A DNA stretch of 64,000 nt from UBA6168 sp964442355 (GTDB lineage Bacteria; Bacteroidota; Bacteroidia; Chitinophagales; Saprospiraceae): NCBI GenBank assembly GCA_964442355.1, contig CAYTZS010000001.1, positions 62,001 to 126,000 on the forward strand, in the 5' to 3' direction. The notes beneath the pieces were generated by a model. The model had not been told where the DNA came from and searched no databases. It saw only the letters and a program-made list of their open reading frames with translations. The position numbers and the translations under genes are program-made. Positions 45,949 to 52,610 of the stretch are shown here, piece by piece; within the stretch, counting starts at the first letter, position 1, and the number at the start of each line of letters is the position of its first letter.

Positions 45949-46535
45949 TGTTCGTCATTTTTTAGGTGTGTGAAATCGGGGTGTGCTTCCATTTTGGTCT
46001 TGAGGTAGCTCATGCAGCGGTGTTTTTGCACCCGTACGCCATCCTCGGCCAGGCCAGTGACCTCGCTGATATCCCGCATGGATTTTTTTTCGTAGTAAAA
46101 AGCCATGATGATGTCCCGGCACTTCTCCGAAAGCTGCTCCAGCAGTGTTTTCACCGTGCTGTGGCGCTGTTCGAAGAGGCGCTTGGCGTTGGTTTCCGAC
46201 TCGGTGGGGTCCTCGAAATCGTGGAGCGTGTCCTTGAACTCTACGCTGTGCTTTTTGCCCCGCAGCCTGTCCCGCCAGATGTTGCGGGCCACGGCGTAGA
46301 GGTAGGTGTTCAGGGCGCAGGAGAGCGAGAAGCCCGGCTCCCGCAGCCGTTTCACCACGATGAAAAGCACCTCTTGGAACACGTCCTGTGCGTCGTCCGA
46401 GATGCCGCCGTTCCTCGTAATCAGCGCTTCCACGAGGCTGTACCCCTTTCGATACACCTGCGTGAAGGCCCGGTTGTCGCCTGCCCGCAGCGCAACAACC
46501 AGTTCGGCATCTGAGCTTTCATTTGTTAATGGCAT
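45945..46535 (-). CDS. ECF RNA polymerase sigma factor
   Basis: A 196-residue sigma-70 family protein. The ATG at 46535 (MPLTNESSDAE) is required because region 2 begins at once (ELVVALRAGDNRAFTQVY). Region 2 continues with DAQDVFQEVLFIVVKRL and YLYAVARNIWRDRLR. Region 4 has LLEQLSEKCRDIIMAFYYEKKSMRDISEVTGLAEDGVRVQKHRCMSYL, the helix-turn-helix that reads the -35. It heads an operon of anti-sigma-like, M48-like and caspase genes. The common TGTTAAC/CATAAA sites nearby are its likely targets. Confidence 0.93.
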   Translation of the reverse strand: MPLTNESSDAELVVALRAGDNRAFTQVYRKGYSLVEALITRNGGISDDAQDVFQEVLFIVVKRLREPGFSLSCALNTYLYAVARNIWRDRLRGKKHSVEFKDTLHDFEDPTESETNAKRLFEQRHSTVKTLLEQLSEKCRDIIMAFYYEKKSMRDISEVTGLAEDGVRVQKHRCMSYLKTKMEAHPDFTHLKNDEQ

Positions 46536-46554
46536 GGTTGGTCTGATGTTAACA
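46526..46554 (-). promoter_or_regulatory. ECF-type element at the sigma gene
   Basis: TGTTAACA (46547-46554), a 15-base spacer, CATTAA (46526-46531). The -10 lies inside the first codons of the sigma gene, so this may be an operator-like or autoregulatory site rather than the main promoter. Confidence 0.5.
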
Positions 46555-46565
46555 GTTGAGGGTAG

Positions 46566-46573
46566 CAAATGTA
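46566..46573 (-). promoter_or_regulatory. -7 box of the sigma operon
   Basis: TACATTTG on the minus strand matches TAnnTTTG and lies 30 bases upstream of the sigma ATG. No clear -33 TTG is placed correctly. Confidence 0.5.
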
Positions 46574-46610
46574 ATAAAATGACGCAGTTTTTTGCCCCAA
46601 AAACAAGGAA

Positions 46611-46640
46611 GCCGGGCCACACAACTTGGTGCGGCCCGGC
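46611..46640 (-). terminator. terminator of the second caspase gene
   Basis: GCCGGGCC plus ACAC (46611-46622) pairs at 11 of 12 positions with 46629-46640. TTCCTTGTTTTT follows on the minus strand. It separates the caspase gene from the sigma operon. Confidence 0.8.
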
Positions 46641-46648
46641 CTTCTCTG

Positions 46649-46807
46649 GCCAGTTTCGTAGGAGGAGAGCATGACCAGTTCGGCGTTCAAGAAGTTCATC
46701 TGACTGACTTCGTAGGCCGTCGGGATGCCGTCCTCCCTTCCCGCTGATGCCAGTCCGCCCTTCCAACCAATGTTGGCTCCCGCCAAAAACAGACCACCTC
46801 GAAGAAT
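46649..46807 (-). pseudogene. CHAT-peptidase fragment with lost catalytic Cys
   Basis: Read on the minus strand, the frame gives LRGGLFLAGAN, then EDGIPTAYEVSQMNFLNAEL and VMLSSYETG. This is the C-terminal core of a CHAT (caspase-like HetF/TPR-associated) domain, whose usual ending is LVVLSACETG. Here SACETG reads SSYETG, so the nucleophile Cys is Tyr (TGC to TAC), and the part with the catalytic His is absent. There is no start or upstream domain, and the frame stops being recognisable after ETG, where a terminator lies. It is probably the remnant of a CHAT-TPR gene deleted from the cluster. Confidence 0.75.
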
Positions 46808-46817
46808 CAAACGAAAG

Positions 46818-48761
46818 CTACTCCCCTATCCCCACCACCACCGAACCCACAGCCACGCCGCCGCCCGACAAATTGCTAGTCTGGCCACGGGTGCCTTCCC
46901 GTAGGTAAGTCTGCCGGAGCAGCACCTCGAAAGGGTGCTTGCCAAGCCCATCTACACCCCTCGTCTGCACGATGTTCGACAAGTCGAGGGGCTGGGAGGT
47001 AGCAATGAGCTTGAGCACCTCCGTGCCAATCGGCTCACTCACGACCACCAGTTCCGGGTAATCGTACTGTCCACCAGGCGGCAGGTAATAGTCCACGGCG
47101 GGCTTTCCGGCTGGCACGATAACGTTTAATTGGTTGTCCGGCTGGATGTCCAGGACACTGAAATAACAGGCGTCCGAGCCGGTGTTGCGGATGCGCAGGC
47201 GCAGTTCCTCTCCCAGTTTAAAGCGGTTGATAGGCGCTGGCTGGCCATTGGGTGTGAGGAATTCGAGCGAAAGGCCCAAACGAGCATCCCGCACCTCCAA
47301 AGGCCGCAGGAATTTGGCTTGTGCAAAGGCAATGGCAGCTAGCCGCACTTGCCGGAGCAGACCCCGGTAGTTTTCGTTTTGAGGCAGGTTGAAGCTGTCC
47401 AGCACGAAGCCGTCCTTTGAGCGGAGGAGTAACTTGCCCCCGCTGGGCATTTCCTCCAGCACCAGTTCGGGGTTGGTTTCGGCAAAATGGATGGCCGGAC
47501 ATTCCGCTGGCAATTGCCGCAAGGCATCCAACAAATTGCTGGATGCAATCTCCAACCGCAGGCTGGCGCTGAGGCTGCCGTAGTTACGTTCCCGGATGTA
47601 GATGCGGCAAGCTCGGTTGGCGGGGGCGACGGCTTTTTCAAGTTCCACGTCGCAGTCGAGCAAGGTGGCGTTGGCGATTTTGCCGAAGGCGAAAGGTAAA
47701 ATGCCAGCCGTGTCCTGTACCGTGACGGGGTAAAGGGCGACGAGCGTCCCGTCGTGCAGCCCGGCCAGCGTGCCAGCGTCCAGCCTCACGGTCTGGGCAT
47801 CAATCCAGTTGCCTGGAAGGAAATACGTTTGGGTGCCAGCGATTTGTCCACCCAACACCTCCTCGTCGAGCTGGCCCTCGGCTTGCGGCGTCTGGCGGGG
47901 GGAGAGGGCGCTGACTTGCAGCCGGATTTGGTCGAACAAATCCCGGTAGGTCGCCCCTTCTTTTGCGGAGCCGAACACCTTGCTGAACGTGTAGCTCAAC
48001 ATGCCGTAACCCTCGCCGTTGTCGTCCACGTGCTCGTAGCTGAGTTGGTTGGGGCTGGCGCTGAACAGGGCAACCATGCCAGCCAGCCGTTCCAAATCGT
48101 TGGGGGATTCGATGGCGAGGGCATTGTCGTCGCCCATTTTGTCGGGATTTGCAGCTAAGTAATCTGGGCTGGCCATGCGGATGTTGGTGCCCCGTGCCCG
48201 GGCCAAACCCCTCGTGGCAGTGCCAGAATGACAGGCATCAATCAGCGTAAGCAGGTGGCCTTCCTTGCCAAGTTTTGCCCTAACTTCCCGCAGCAATGCG
48301 CCCAGTTCCTCATCCCGGATGAGGTTTTCGCCTTCGTAAATGCCGGGCTGGAAGCGCTGCGGCGAGTTGAAGGGGACGATGGCCTCGTCATAGCCATCCA
48401 CCTCGTCGCCACGGTCGTCCTGCACCTGCTGGCCGTGGCCGGAGAAGTGGAAGACGGCGGCATCGCCCGGTTTTGCTTTTTCGATTAAATGGGTGCGAAT
48501 GGCTTCGAAAATGCCCTGGCGGGTAGCCTGTTCATCCTGCAAAACGGCAATGTCGCCTTCTGCAAAGCCTTGTTTCAGCAGGCTATTTTTGAGGATTCGG
48601 ATGTCGTTTTGCGAAGAAAGCTCCTCCCAGCCGGAGGCCGCCGGGTATTTGCCAACGGCAACGATGAGCGCCAGCTTGCTGGGCGATACTGGAGGCGTAC
48701 CAAATGCCAGCCCAGTGGTTCCCAGGGCAATGACAATGAAGATGATGGTTCTTTTTAGCAT
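46818..48761 (-). CDS. exported caspase-family peptidase with DUF4384-like C-terminus
   Basis: A 647-residue protein. The ATG at 48761 (MLKRTIIFIV) gives a signal peptide (1-21). The caspase domain (about 28-280) has His109 (FSGHGQQVQDDRGDEVDGYDEAIVP) and Cys177 (LIDACHSG), the metacaspase-like dyad with acidic substrate-pocket loop. A middle region of low complexity follows, and a DUF4384-like Ig-type domain lies near 505-620 (GEELRLRIRNTGSDACYFSVLD, IVPAGKPAVDYYLPPGG). It has its own ECF-type promoter. It is separated from the sigma gene by a CHAT remnant and a terminator. Confidence 0.93.
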   Translation of the reverse strand: MLKRTIIFIVIALGTTGLAFGTPPVSPSKLALIVAVGKYPAASGWEELSSQNDIRILKNSLLKQGFAEGDIAVLQDEQATRQGIFEAIRTHLIEKAKPGDAAVFHFSGHGQQVQDDRGDEVDGYDEAIVPFNSPQRFQPGIYEGENLIRDEELGALLREVRAKLGKEGHLLTLIDACHSGTATRGLARARGTNIRMASPDYLAANPDKMGDDNALAIESPNDLERLAGMVALFSASPNQLSYEHVDDNGEGYGMLSYTFSKVFGSAKEGATYRDLFDQIRLQVSALSPRQTPQAEGQLDEEVLGGQIAGTQTYFLPGNWIDAQTVRLDAGTLAGLHDGTLVALYPVTVQDTAGILPFAFGKIANATLLDCDVELEKAVAPANRACRIYIRERNYGSLSASLRLEIASSNLLDALRQLPAECPAIHFAETNPELVLEEMPSGGKLLLRSKDGFVLDSFNLPQNENYRGLLRQVRLAAIAFAQAKFLRPLEVRDARLGLSLEFLTPNGQPAPINRFKLGEELRLRIRNTGSDACYFSVLDIQPDNQLNVIVPAGKPAVDYYLPPGGQYDYPELVVVSEPIGTEVLKLIATSQPLDLSNIVQTRGVDGLGKHPFEVLLRQTYLREGTRGQTSNLSGGGVAVGSVVVGIGE

Positions 48762-48783
48762 TTTGTTGCCGCTCTTTTTAGGG

Positions 48784-48812
48784 TTTATGGCAGCGGCCAA
48801 AAATAGTTAACA
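48784..48812 (-). promoter_or_regulatory. ECF-type promoter of the second caspase gene
   Basis: TGTTAACT (48805-48812), a 15-base spacer, CATAAA (48784-48789), 23 bases upstream of the ATG. Confidence 0.9.
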
Positions 48813-48900
48813 GTTGCGAGGGATTTGTTTTTTTGCAAAATTGATTAACTCAGCGCAGGCACCCTTAAACCCAAAACATGAAACCTGAAACCGAATCTCT

Positions 48901-48908
48901 TACCTTTG
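48901..48908 (+). promoter_or_regulatory. -7 box of the histidine kinase gene
   Basis: TACCTTTG lies only four bases upstream of the ATG at 48913. Transcription would begin at about the A of the start codon, implying a leaderless or nearly leaderless mRNA. Confidence 0.55.
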
Positions 48909-48912
48909 TCAC

Positions 48913-49932
48913 ATGGAACAAAAGCCGCAGTCGCTGCCCATCAACTCGTTCGTGTTTCATGCCTCCTTCTGGCTGATTTACTGGGTATTCGCCAGTATGC
49001 AGGACGTGGTTTTCATTTCGCAGTTCCGCGACACTTTCAACCTACCCACTGTGCTCGGCTCCATGGGCGTAGTTTACTTCAACTACTATTACTGGATACC
49101 CAAATACCTGATAAAACAACGGCGGGCACTGTTTTACACGGTCAGCATTTTTTCCATCATCATCCTCAACTCATGGGTGGTGAACCTTGTTATGCGGGCA
49201 TTTTTTTCCTCGAAAGACTACTATTTTTCGTGGGAGCCGACCTTCATCCTGTCGGTGGACACGGTGGTGCTCGTGGCGTTCACGACGGCTTTCAAGTTCA
49301 TCCAGCAATGGCACGAGCGCAACAACTACGCCGTGCAGTTGGAGAAAAAAAACCTGGAGAGCGAGCTGGAAATGCTCAAGTCACAAATCAACCCGCACTT
49401 CATCTTCAACACATTGAACACGATTTATTTTCTGATGGAACAAAAGGAAGACGAGCGGGCAAAGGAAGCGCTGCTCAAGTTCTCCGACACCCTCAGCCAC
49501 CAGCTCTACGACTACAACAAGGACTGGATTGACCTGGACAAGGAGGTGGATTACCTCCAAAACTACATCGAGCTCCAGCGCCTGCGCCACGACGAGGAAC
49601 TCCTCGACCTCAAATGCGAACTGCCCAAACACGTGAGCGGGTACGTGATAGCGCCCATGCTGCTGATACCATTTGTGGAAAATGCCTTCAAGTACAGCTC
49701 CAACTCGTCGGGCTACCGCGTCGGCATCCACCTAGAAGTGAAGGACGGCGTGCTAGATTTCACCACGGAGAACTCCATCAACCAAAACAGCCGCCGCCAG
49801 AACCGGGTCGGGGGCATCGGCCTGAAAAACGTGCAGCGCCGCCTCGACATCACCTACCCAAACCGCCATGAACTCACCATCGAAGACGACGGTGAAACTT
49901 ACACCTCACACCTGAAAATCAAATTGAAATGA
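48913..49932 (+). CDS. LytS-type sensor histidine kinase
   Basis: A 339-residue kinase. Four predicted membrane helices (about 13-30, 48-62, 75-95, 111-130) form the sensor, then a short coiled linker (135-155). The phosphoacceptor is His162 in SQINPHFIFNTLNT, the His_kinase domain of the LytS/YehU class. A GHKL ATPase follows, with PFVENAFKYSS and GGIGLKNVQRRL. It is paired with the LytTR regulator at 50027. The start at 48913 is needed for the first helix and lies directly behind the -7 box. Confidence 0.92.
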   Translation: MEQKPQSLPINSFVFHASFWLIYWVFASMQDVVFISQFRDTFNLPTVLGSMGVVYFNYYYWIPKYLIKQRRALFYTVSIFSIIILNSWVVNLVMRAFFSSKDYYFSWEPTFILSVDTVVLVAFTTAFKFIQQWHERNNYAVQLEKKNLESELEMLKSQINPHFIFNTLNTIYFLMEQKEDERAKEALLKFSDTLSHQLYDYNKDWIDLDKEVDYLQNYIELQRLRHDEELLDLKCELPKHVSGYVIAPMLLIPFVENAFKYSSNSSGYRVGIHLEVKDGVLDFTTENSINQNSRRQNRVGGIGLKNVQRRLDITYPNRHELTIEDDGETYTSHLKIKLK

Positions 49933-49940
49933 CCGATGGA

Positions 49941-50019
49941 GGTTTAGGGAGTTGAGTGGGTTTAGAAGGTTTAGTTGGCACCTATCTAAACTCTCTCAAC
50001 CCTCTAAACCTTTTAAACC
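49941..50019. repeat. word-repeat hairpin (GGTTTAGA) between kinase and regulator
   Basis: The arms 49941-49974 and 49986-50019 pair at 25 of 34 positions, with an 11-base loop. Each arm is an array of GGTTTAGA/GTTGAGTG-like words. The right arm ends 7 bases from the regulator ATG and is G-free. Confidence 0.85.
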
Positions 50020-50026
50020 AAAAAAA

Positions 50027-50764
50027 ATGACAATAAAATGCCTCGTCGTCGATGATGAACCCGTTGCCCGAAAAGGCATCGCTGGGTACGTGGAGCAGAC
50101 ACCGTTCCTATCGTTGGAAGGCACCTGCAAGAGCGCCGTGGAAGCCAACGAAGTGCTGCACCACGAGAAAATAGACCTGCTCTTCCTAGACATCCAAATG
50201 CCCGACCTCACTGGCATCGAGTTCGTTCGTTCGCTGGAAACCCCGCCCGCTGTCATTTTCACCACGGCTTATCGTGACTACGCCATCGAAGGCTTCGAAC
50301 TGAACGCACTGGACTACCTTGTGAAGCCCATCTCGTTCCAACGTTTCCTGAAAGCAGCCAACAAGGCGCAGTCTTTCTTCGAAATGCAGCGGCAAAACCA
50401 CGCAAAACCAACTGAGCCCCCAACTGAAGCACCAGCCTATTTTTTCATCAAAAGCGATGGCCAGTTCATTAAAATCAAGCTCGCTGACGTGCTCTACTTC
50501 GAGAGCGAAAAGGACTACGTGTTCATCCACACTGAGCAGAAGCGCTACCTCACGCTGCTGTCGCTCAAGCAGCTGGAAAAAGAGTTGCCGCCGGAAAGGT
50601 TCCTCCGGGTACACCGCTCCTACCTCGTTTCCCTCGATAAGATTGACCTGATTGACGGCAGCAACCTCGTCATCAAGGGCAAGGAAATACCCGTGAGCCG
50701 CAGCTTGCAGGACACGATTTTCAATACGCTGATTGCGGGGAGGCTGTGGAAACGGGAACTTTGA
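50027..50764 (+). CDS. LytTR-family response regulator
   Basis: A 245-residue regulator starting at MTIKCLVVDDEP (50027); the frame is open upstream only through the repeat element. The receiver domain (1-120) has the acidic pair DD (9-10), the phosphorylated Asp55 (LLFLDIQMPD), Thr in IFTTAYRDY and Lys in YLVKPI. The LytTR DNA-binding domain (about 145-245) has IKLADVLYFESEKDYVFIHT and LRVHRSYLVSLDKID. It acts with the kinase encoded upstream and typically binds direct repeats. Confidence 0.93.
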   Translation: MTIKCLVVDDEPVARKGIAGYVEQTPFLSLEGTCKSAVEANEVLHHEKIDLLFLDIQMPDLTGIEFVRSLETPPAVIFTTAYRDYAIEGFELNALDYLVKPISFQRFLKAANKAQSFFEMQRQNHAKPTEPPTEAPAYFFIKSDGQFIKIKLADVLYFESEKDYVFIHTEQKRYLTLLSLKQLEKELPPERFLRVHRSYLVSLDKIDLIDGSNLVIKGKEIPVSRSLQDTIFNTLIAGRLWKREL

Positions 50765-50765
50765 A

Positions 50766-50834
50766 TTACGATTTACGACTGACGATTTACGATTGAGGGG
50801 CAATCGTAAATCGTAAATTCCGAAATCGTAAATC
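50766..50834. repeat. word-repeat hairpin (ACGATTT) between regulator and peroxidase genes
   Basis: The inner 14 bp are perfect (50782-50795 with 50801-50814), with a loop of five bases. Outside them, further ACGATTT words continue on both arms to 50766 and 50834 with a few mismatches. Confidence 0.9.
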
Positions 50835-50838
50835 TTCC

Positions 50839-50846
50839 TACCTTTG
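50839..50846 (+). promoter_or_regulatory. -7 box of the peroxidase gene
   Basis: TACCTTTG, directly after the word-repeat hairpin and 32 bases upstream of the GTG start. Confidence 0.6.
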
Positions 50847-50878
50847 GCCGTTCCGAATTTTTAAACGAAAAACAATTT

Positions 50879-51346
50879 GTGAACACGATTCATACATTCA
50901 AGGTAGAAGGAATTGAGGGGGAGACGATAGATTTTGCCGCCTATGCGGGCAAAAAAATCCTGTTGGTCAACGTTGCTTCGGAGTGCGGGCTTACGCCGCA
51001 ATACCAGCAACTGCAAGAATTGTACGAGGAGTTTGGAGATAAATTAACGATAGTGGGCTTTCCTGCCAACAACTTCGGCGGGCAGGAGCCGGGAGCAAAC
51101 CACGAAATTCAGGCATTTTGCACCCGGCGGTACGGCGTCACCTTTCCGCTCGCAGCGAAGGTGGACGTGACCACCCACCCAGTTTACCAATGGCTCACGC
51201 AAAAGGCGCTCAATGGCGTCCAAGACAGCGAGGTAACCTGGAACTTTCAAAAATATGCCCTCGACGAACTGGGCCGCCTCGTGCATTGCTTCCCACCAAC
51301 TACCAGTCCCTTGGATGATGAGATTTTAGGTTGGCTCAATCAGTAG
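50879..51346 (+). CDS. glutathione peroxidase-family thiol peroxidase
   Basis: A 155-residue enzyme with a GTG start at 50879. The catalytic tetrad is present: Cys36 (NVASECGLT), Gln69 (FGGQEPG), Trp121 and Asn122 (WNFQKY). Cys81 (QAFCTRRYGVTFP) is at the position of the resolving Cys in thioredoxin-dependent members, so thioredoxin is the likely reductant. The usual Cys of GFPCNQF is Ala63. It reduces hydrogen peroxide or lipid peroxides in the cytoplasm. Length is normal. Confidence 0.92.
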   Translation: MNTIHTFKVEGIEGETIDFAAYAGKKILLVNVASECGLTPQYQQLQELYEEFGDKLTIVGFPANNFGGQEPGANHEIQAFCTRRYGVTFPLAAKVDVTTHPVYQWLTQKALNGVQDSEVTWNFQKYALDELGRLVHCFPPTTSPLDDEILGWLNQ

Positions 51347-51348
51347 TG

Positions 51349-51437
51349 GTTTGAGTTGTTTGGATAGTTTGATGAGTTTGAGTTGCCACGGCACTTCATA
51401 CAAATCAAACCCGTCAAACGCCTCAAACAAATCAAAC
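51349..51437. repeat. word-repeat hairpin (GTTTGA) between peroxidase and holB
   Basis: The arms 51349-51385 and 51401-51437 pair at 29 of 37 positions, with a 15-base loop. The word is GTTTGA with a period of about 9 bases. The right arm ends at the base before the holB ATG. Confidence 0.9.
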
Positions 51438-52541
51438 ATGCAGTTCAAAAACGTCATCGGCCAACGCTCCGCCAAGTCCCTGCTCCGGGGCATGGCGGAC
51501 AGCGAGCGCATCCCGCATGCACTGCTGCTGTTGGGTGCGCCCGGCAGCGGCGACCTCCCGTTGGCAGTGGCGTTTGCGCAGTACGTGCTTTGCCAAAACA
51601 AACAGGACGGTGACGCCTGCGGGCAGTGCAACCAGTGCAGCAAGGTGGAAAAGCTCGTCCACCCCGATCTGCACTTTTCGTTCCCGACCGTGGGCACCAA
51701 TGTCACGAGCGACCACCACATCGCAGACTGGCGGGCAGCCTTGGCGGAGAACCCCTACTTGGACGTGAACCAGTGGCTGCAACGCATCGGGGCCGAGAAC
51801 AAACAGGGCAACATCAACAAGGAGGAGTGCGTGGCCATCATCAAAAAATTGAGCCTCAAAGCCTTCGAGGGCAACTACAAAATACTGGTGATGTGGCTGC
51901 CGGAATACCTCGGCAAGGAGGGCAATCGCCTGTTGAAACTCATCGAGGAGCCGCCCGACGACACGCTGATTATTCTCGTAGCGGAAAATCAGGAACTGAT
52001 TTTGAATACCATCCTCTCCCGCTGCCAACTCGTGAAGGTCAACCGCCTGAACGACGACGAAGTGGAAACAGGACTCGTCAACTTGAAAGGCTTGCCTTCG
52101 GAAAAAGCCCGCTCCATTGCCCATTTGGCCGCAGGCAATTTCAATGAAGCGCTGAACATCGCTGCACAGCCGCTGAAGGACAACTCAAACCTGTTCCTCG
52201 ATTGGCTGCGCAAGTGCTACCAAGGCAACGGCGTAGAAATGGCTGCATGGACGGAAACTTTTGCCGACCTTGGCCGTGAAAACCAAAAGCAATTCTTGCA
52301 GTACGCCCTGCATTTCATGCGGGAGTACATGCTCCTAAAAACCACCGGCGACCAGCAGGTACGACTGCTGCCGGAAGAACTCAAAACCGCCCTGAACCTG
52401 AGCAAAATCATCGGGTTCGGGCAAATCGAGCGCATCACGAAGCTCTTCAACGATTGCTCGTTCCACATCGAACGGAACGCCAACCAGAAGCTGCTTTTTT
52501 TGGATGCCTCCATTCAATTGAACAAGATATTGAGAAATTAG
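51438..52541 (+). CDS. holB: DNA polymerase III subunit delta'
   Basis: A 367-residue clamp-loader subunit starting at MQFKNVIGQRSAK (51438). The AAA+ fold is clear: ALLLLGAPGSGDLPLA at the P-loop position (the Lys is replaced, as often in delta'), the zinc-binding Cys cluster CQNKQDGDACGQCNQC, and the sensor/SRC region LLKLIEEPPDDTLIILVAENQELILNTILSRC. It helps open the DnaN ring. The last residues (KILRN) are read through the first word of the next repeat element. Confidence 0.9.
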   Translation: MQFKNVIGQRSAKSLLRGMADSERIPHALLLLGAPGSGDLPLAVAFAQYVLCQNKQDGDACGQCNQCSKVEKLVHPDLHFSFPTVGTNVTSDHHIADWRAALAENPYLDVNQWLQRIGAENKQGNINKEECVAIIKKLSLKAFEGNYKILVMWLPEYLGKEGNRLLKLIEEPPDDTLIILVAENQELILNTILSRCQLVKVNRLNDDEVETGLVNLKGLPSEKARSIAHLAAGNFNEALNIAAQPLKDNSNLFLDWLRKCYQGNGVEMAAWTETFADLGRENQKQFLQYALHFMREYMLLKTTGDQQVRLLPEELKTALNLSKIIGFGQIERITKLFNDCSFHIERNANQKLLFLDASIQLNKILRN

Positions 52542-52602
52542 AAATTGGAACTTGGGCGTCGCTCAATTTCCAATTTCCCAATTTCCCAATTTCCCAATTT
52601 CC
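52534..52602. repeat. word-repeat hairpin (CAATTTCC) between holB and the PSP1 gene
   Basis: The right arm (52564-52602) is one CAATTTC followed by four exact CAATTTCC units. The left arm (52534-52549, GAAATTAGAAATTGGA) pairs with 52563-52578 at 14 of 16 positions. The left arm begins inside the end of holB. Confidence 0.9.
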
Positions 52603-52610
52603 AAAAGATT

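Noticed and set aside
45945..46766. Longer sigma factor beginning at 46766
   Set aside because: The extra 77 codons cross a terminator and the CHAT fragment in another frame; region 2 begins right after the ATG at 46535.
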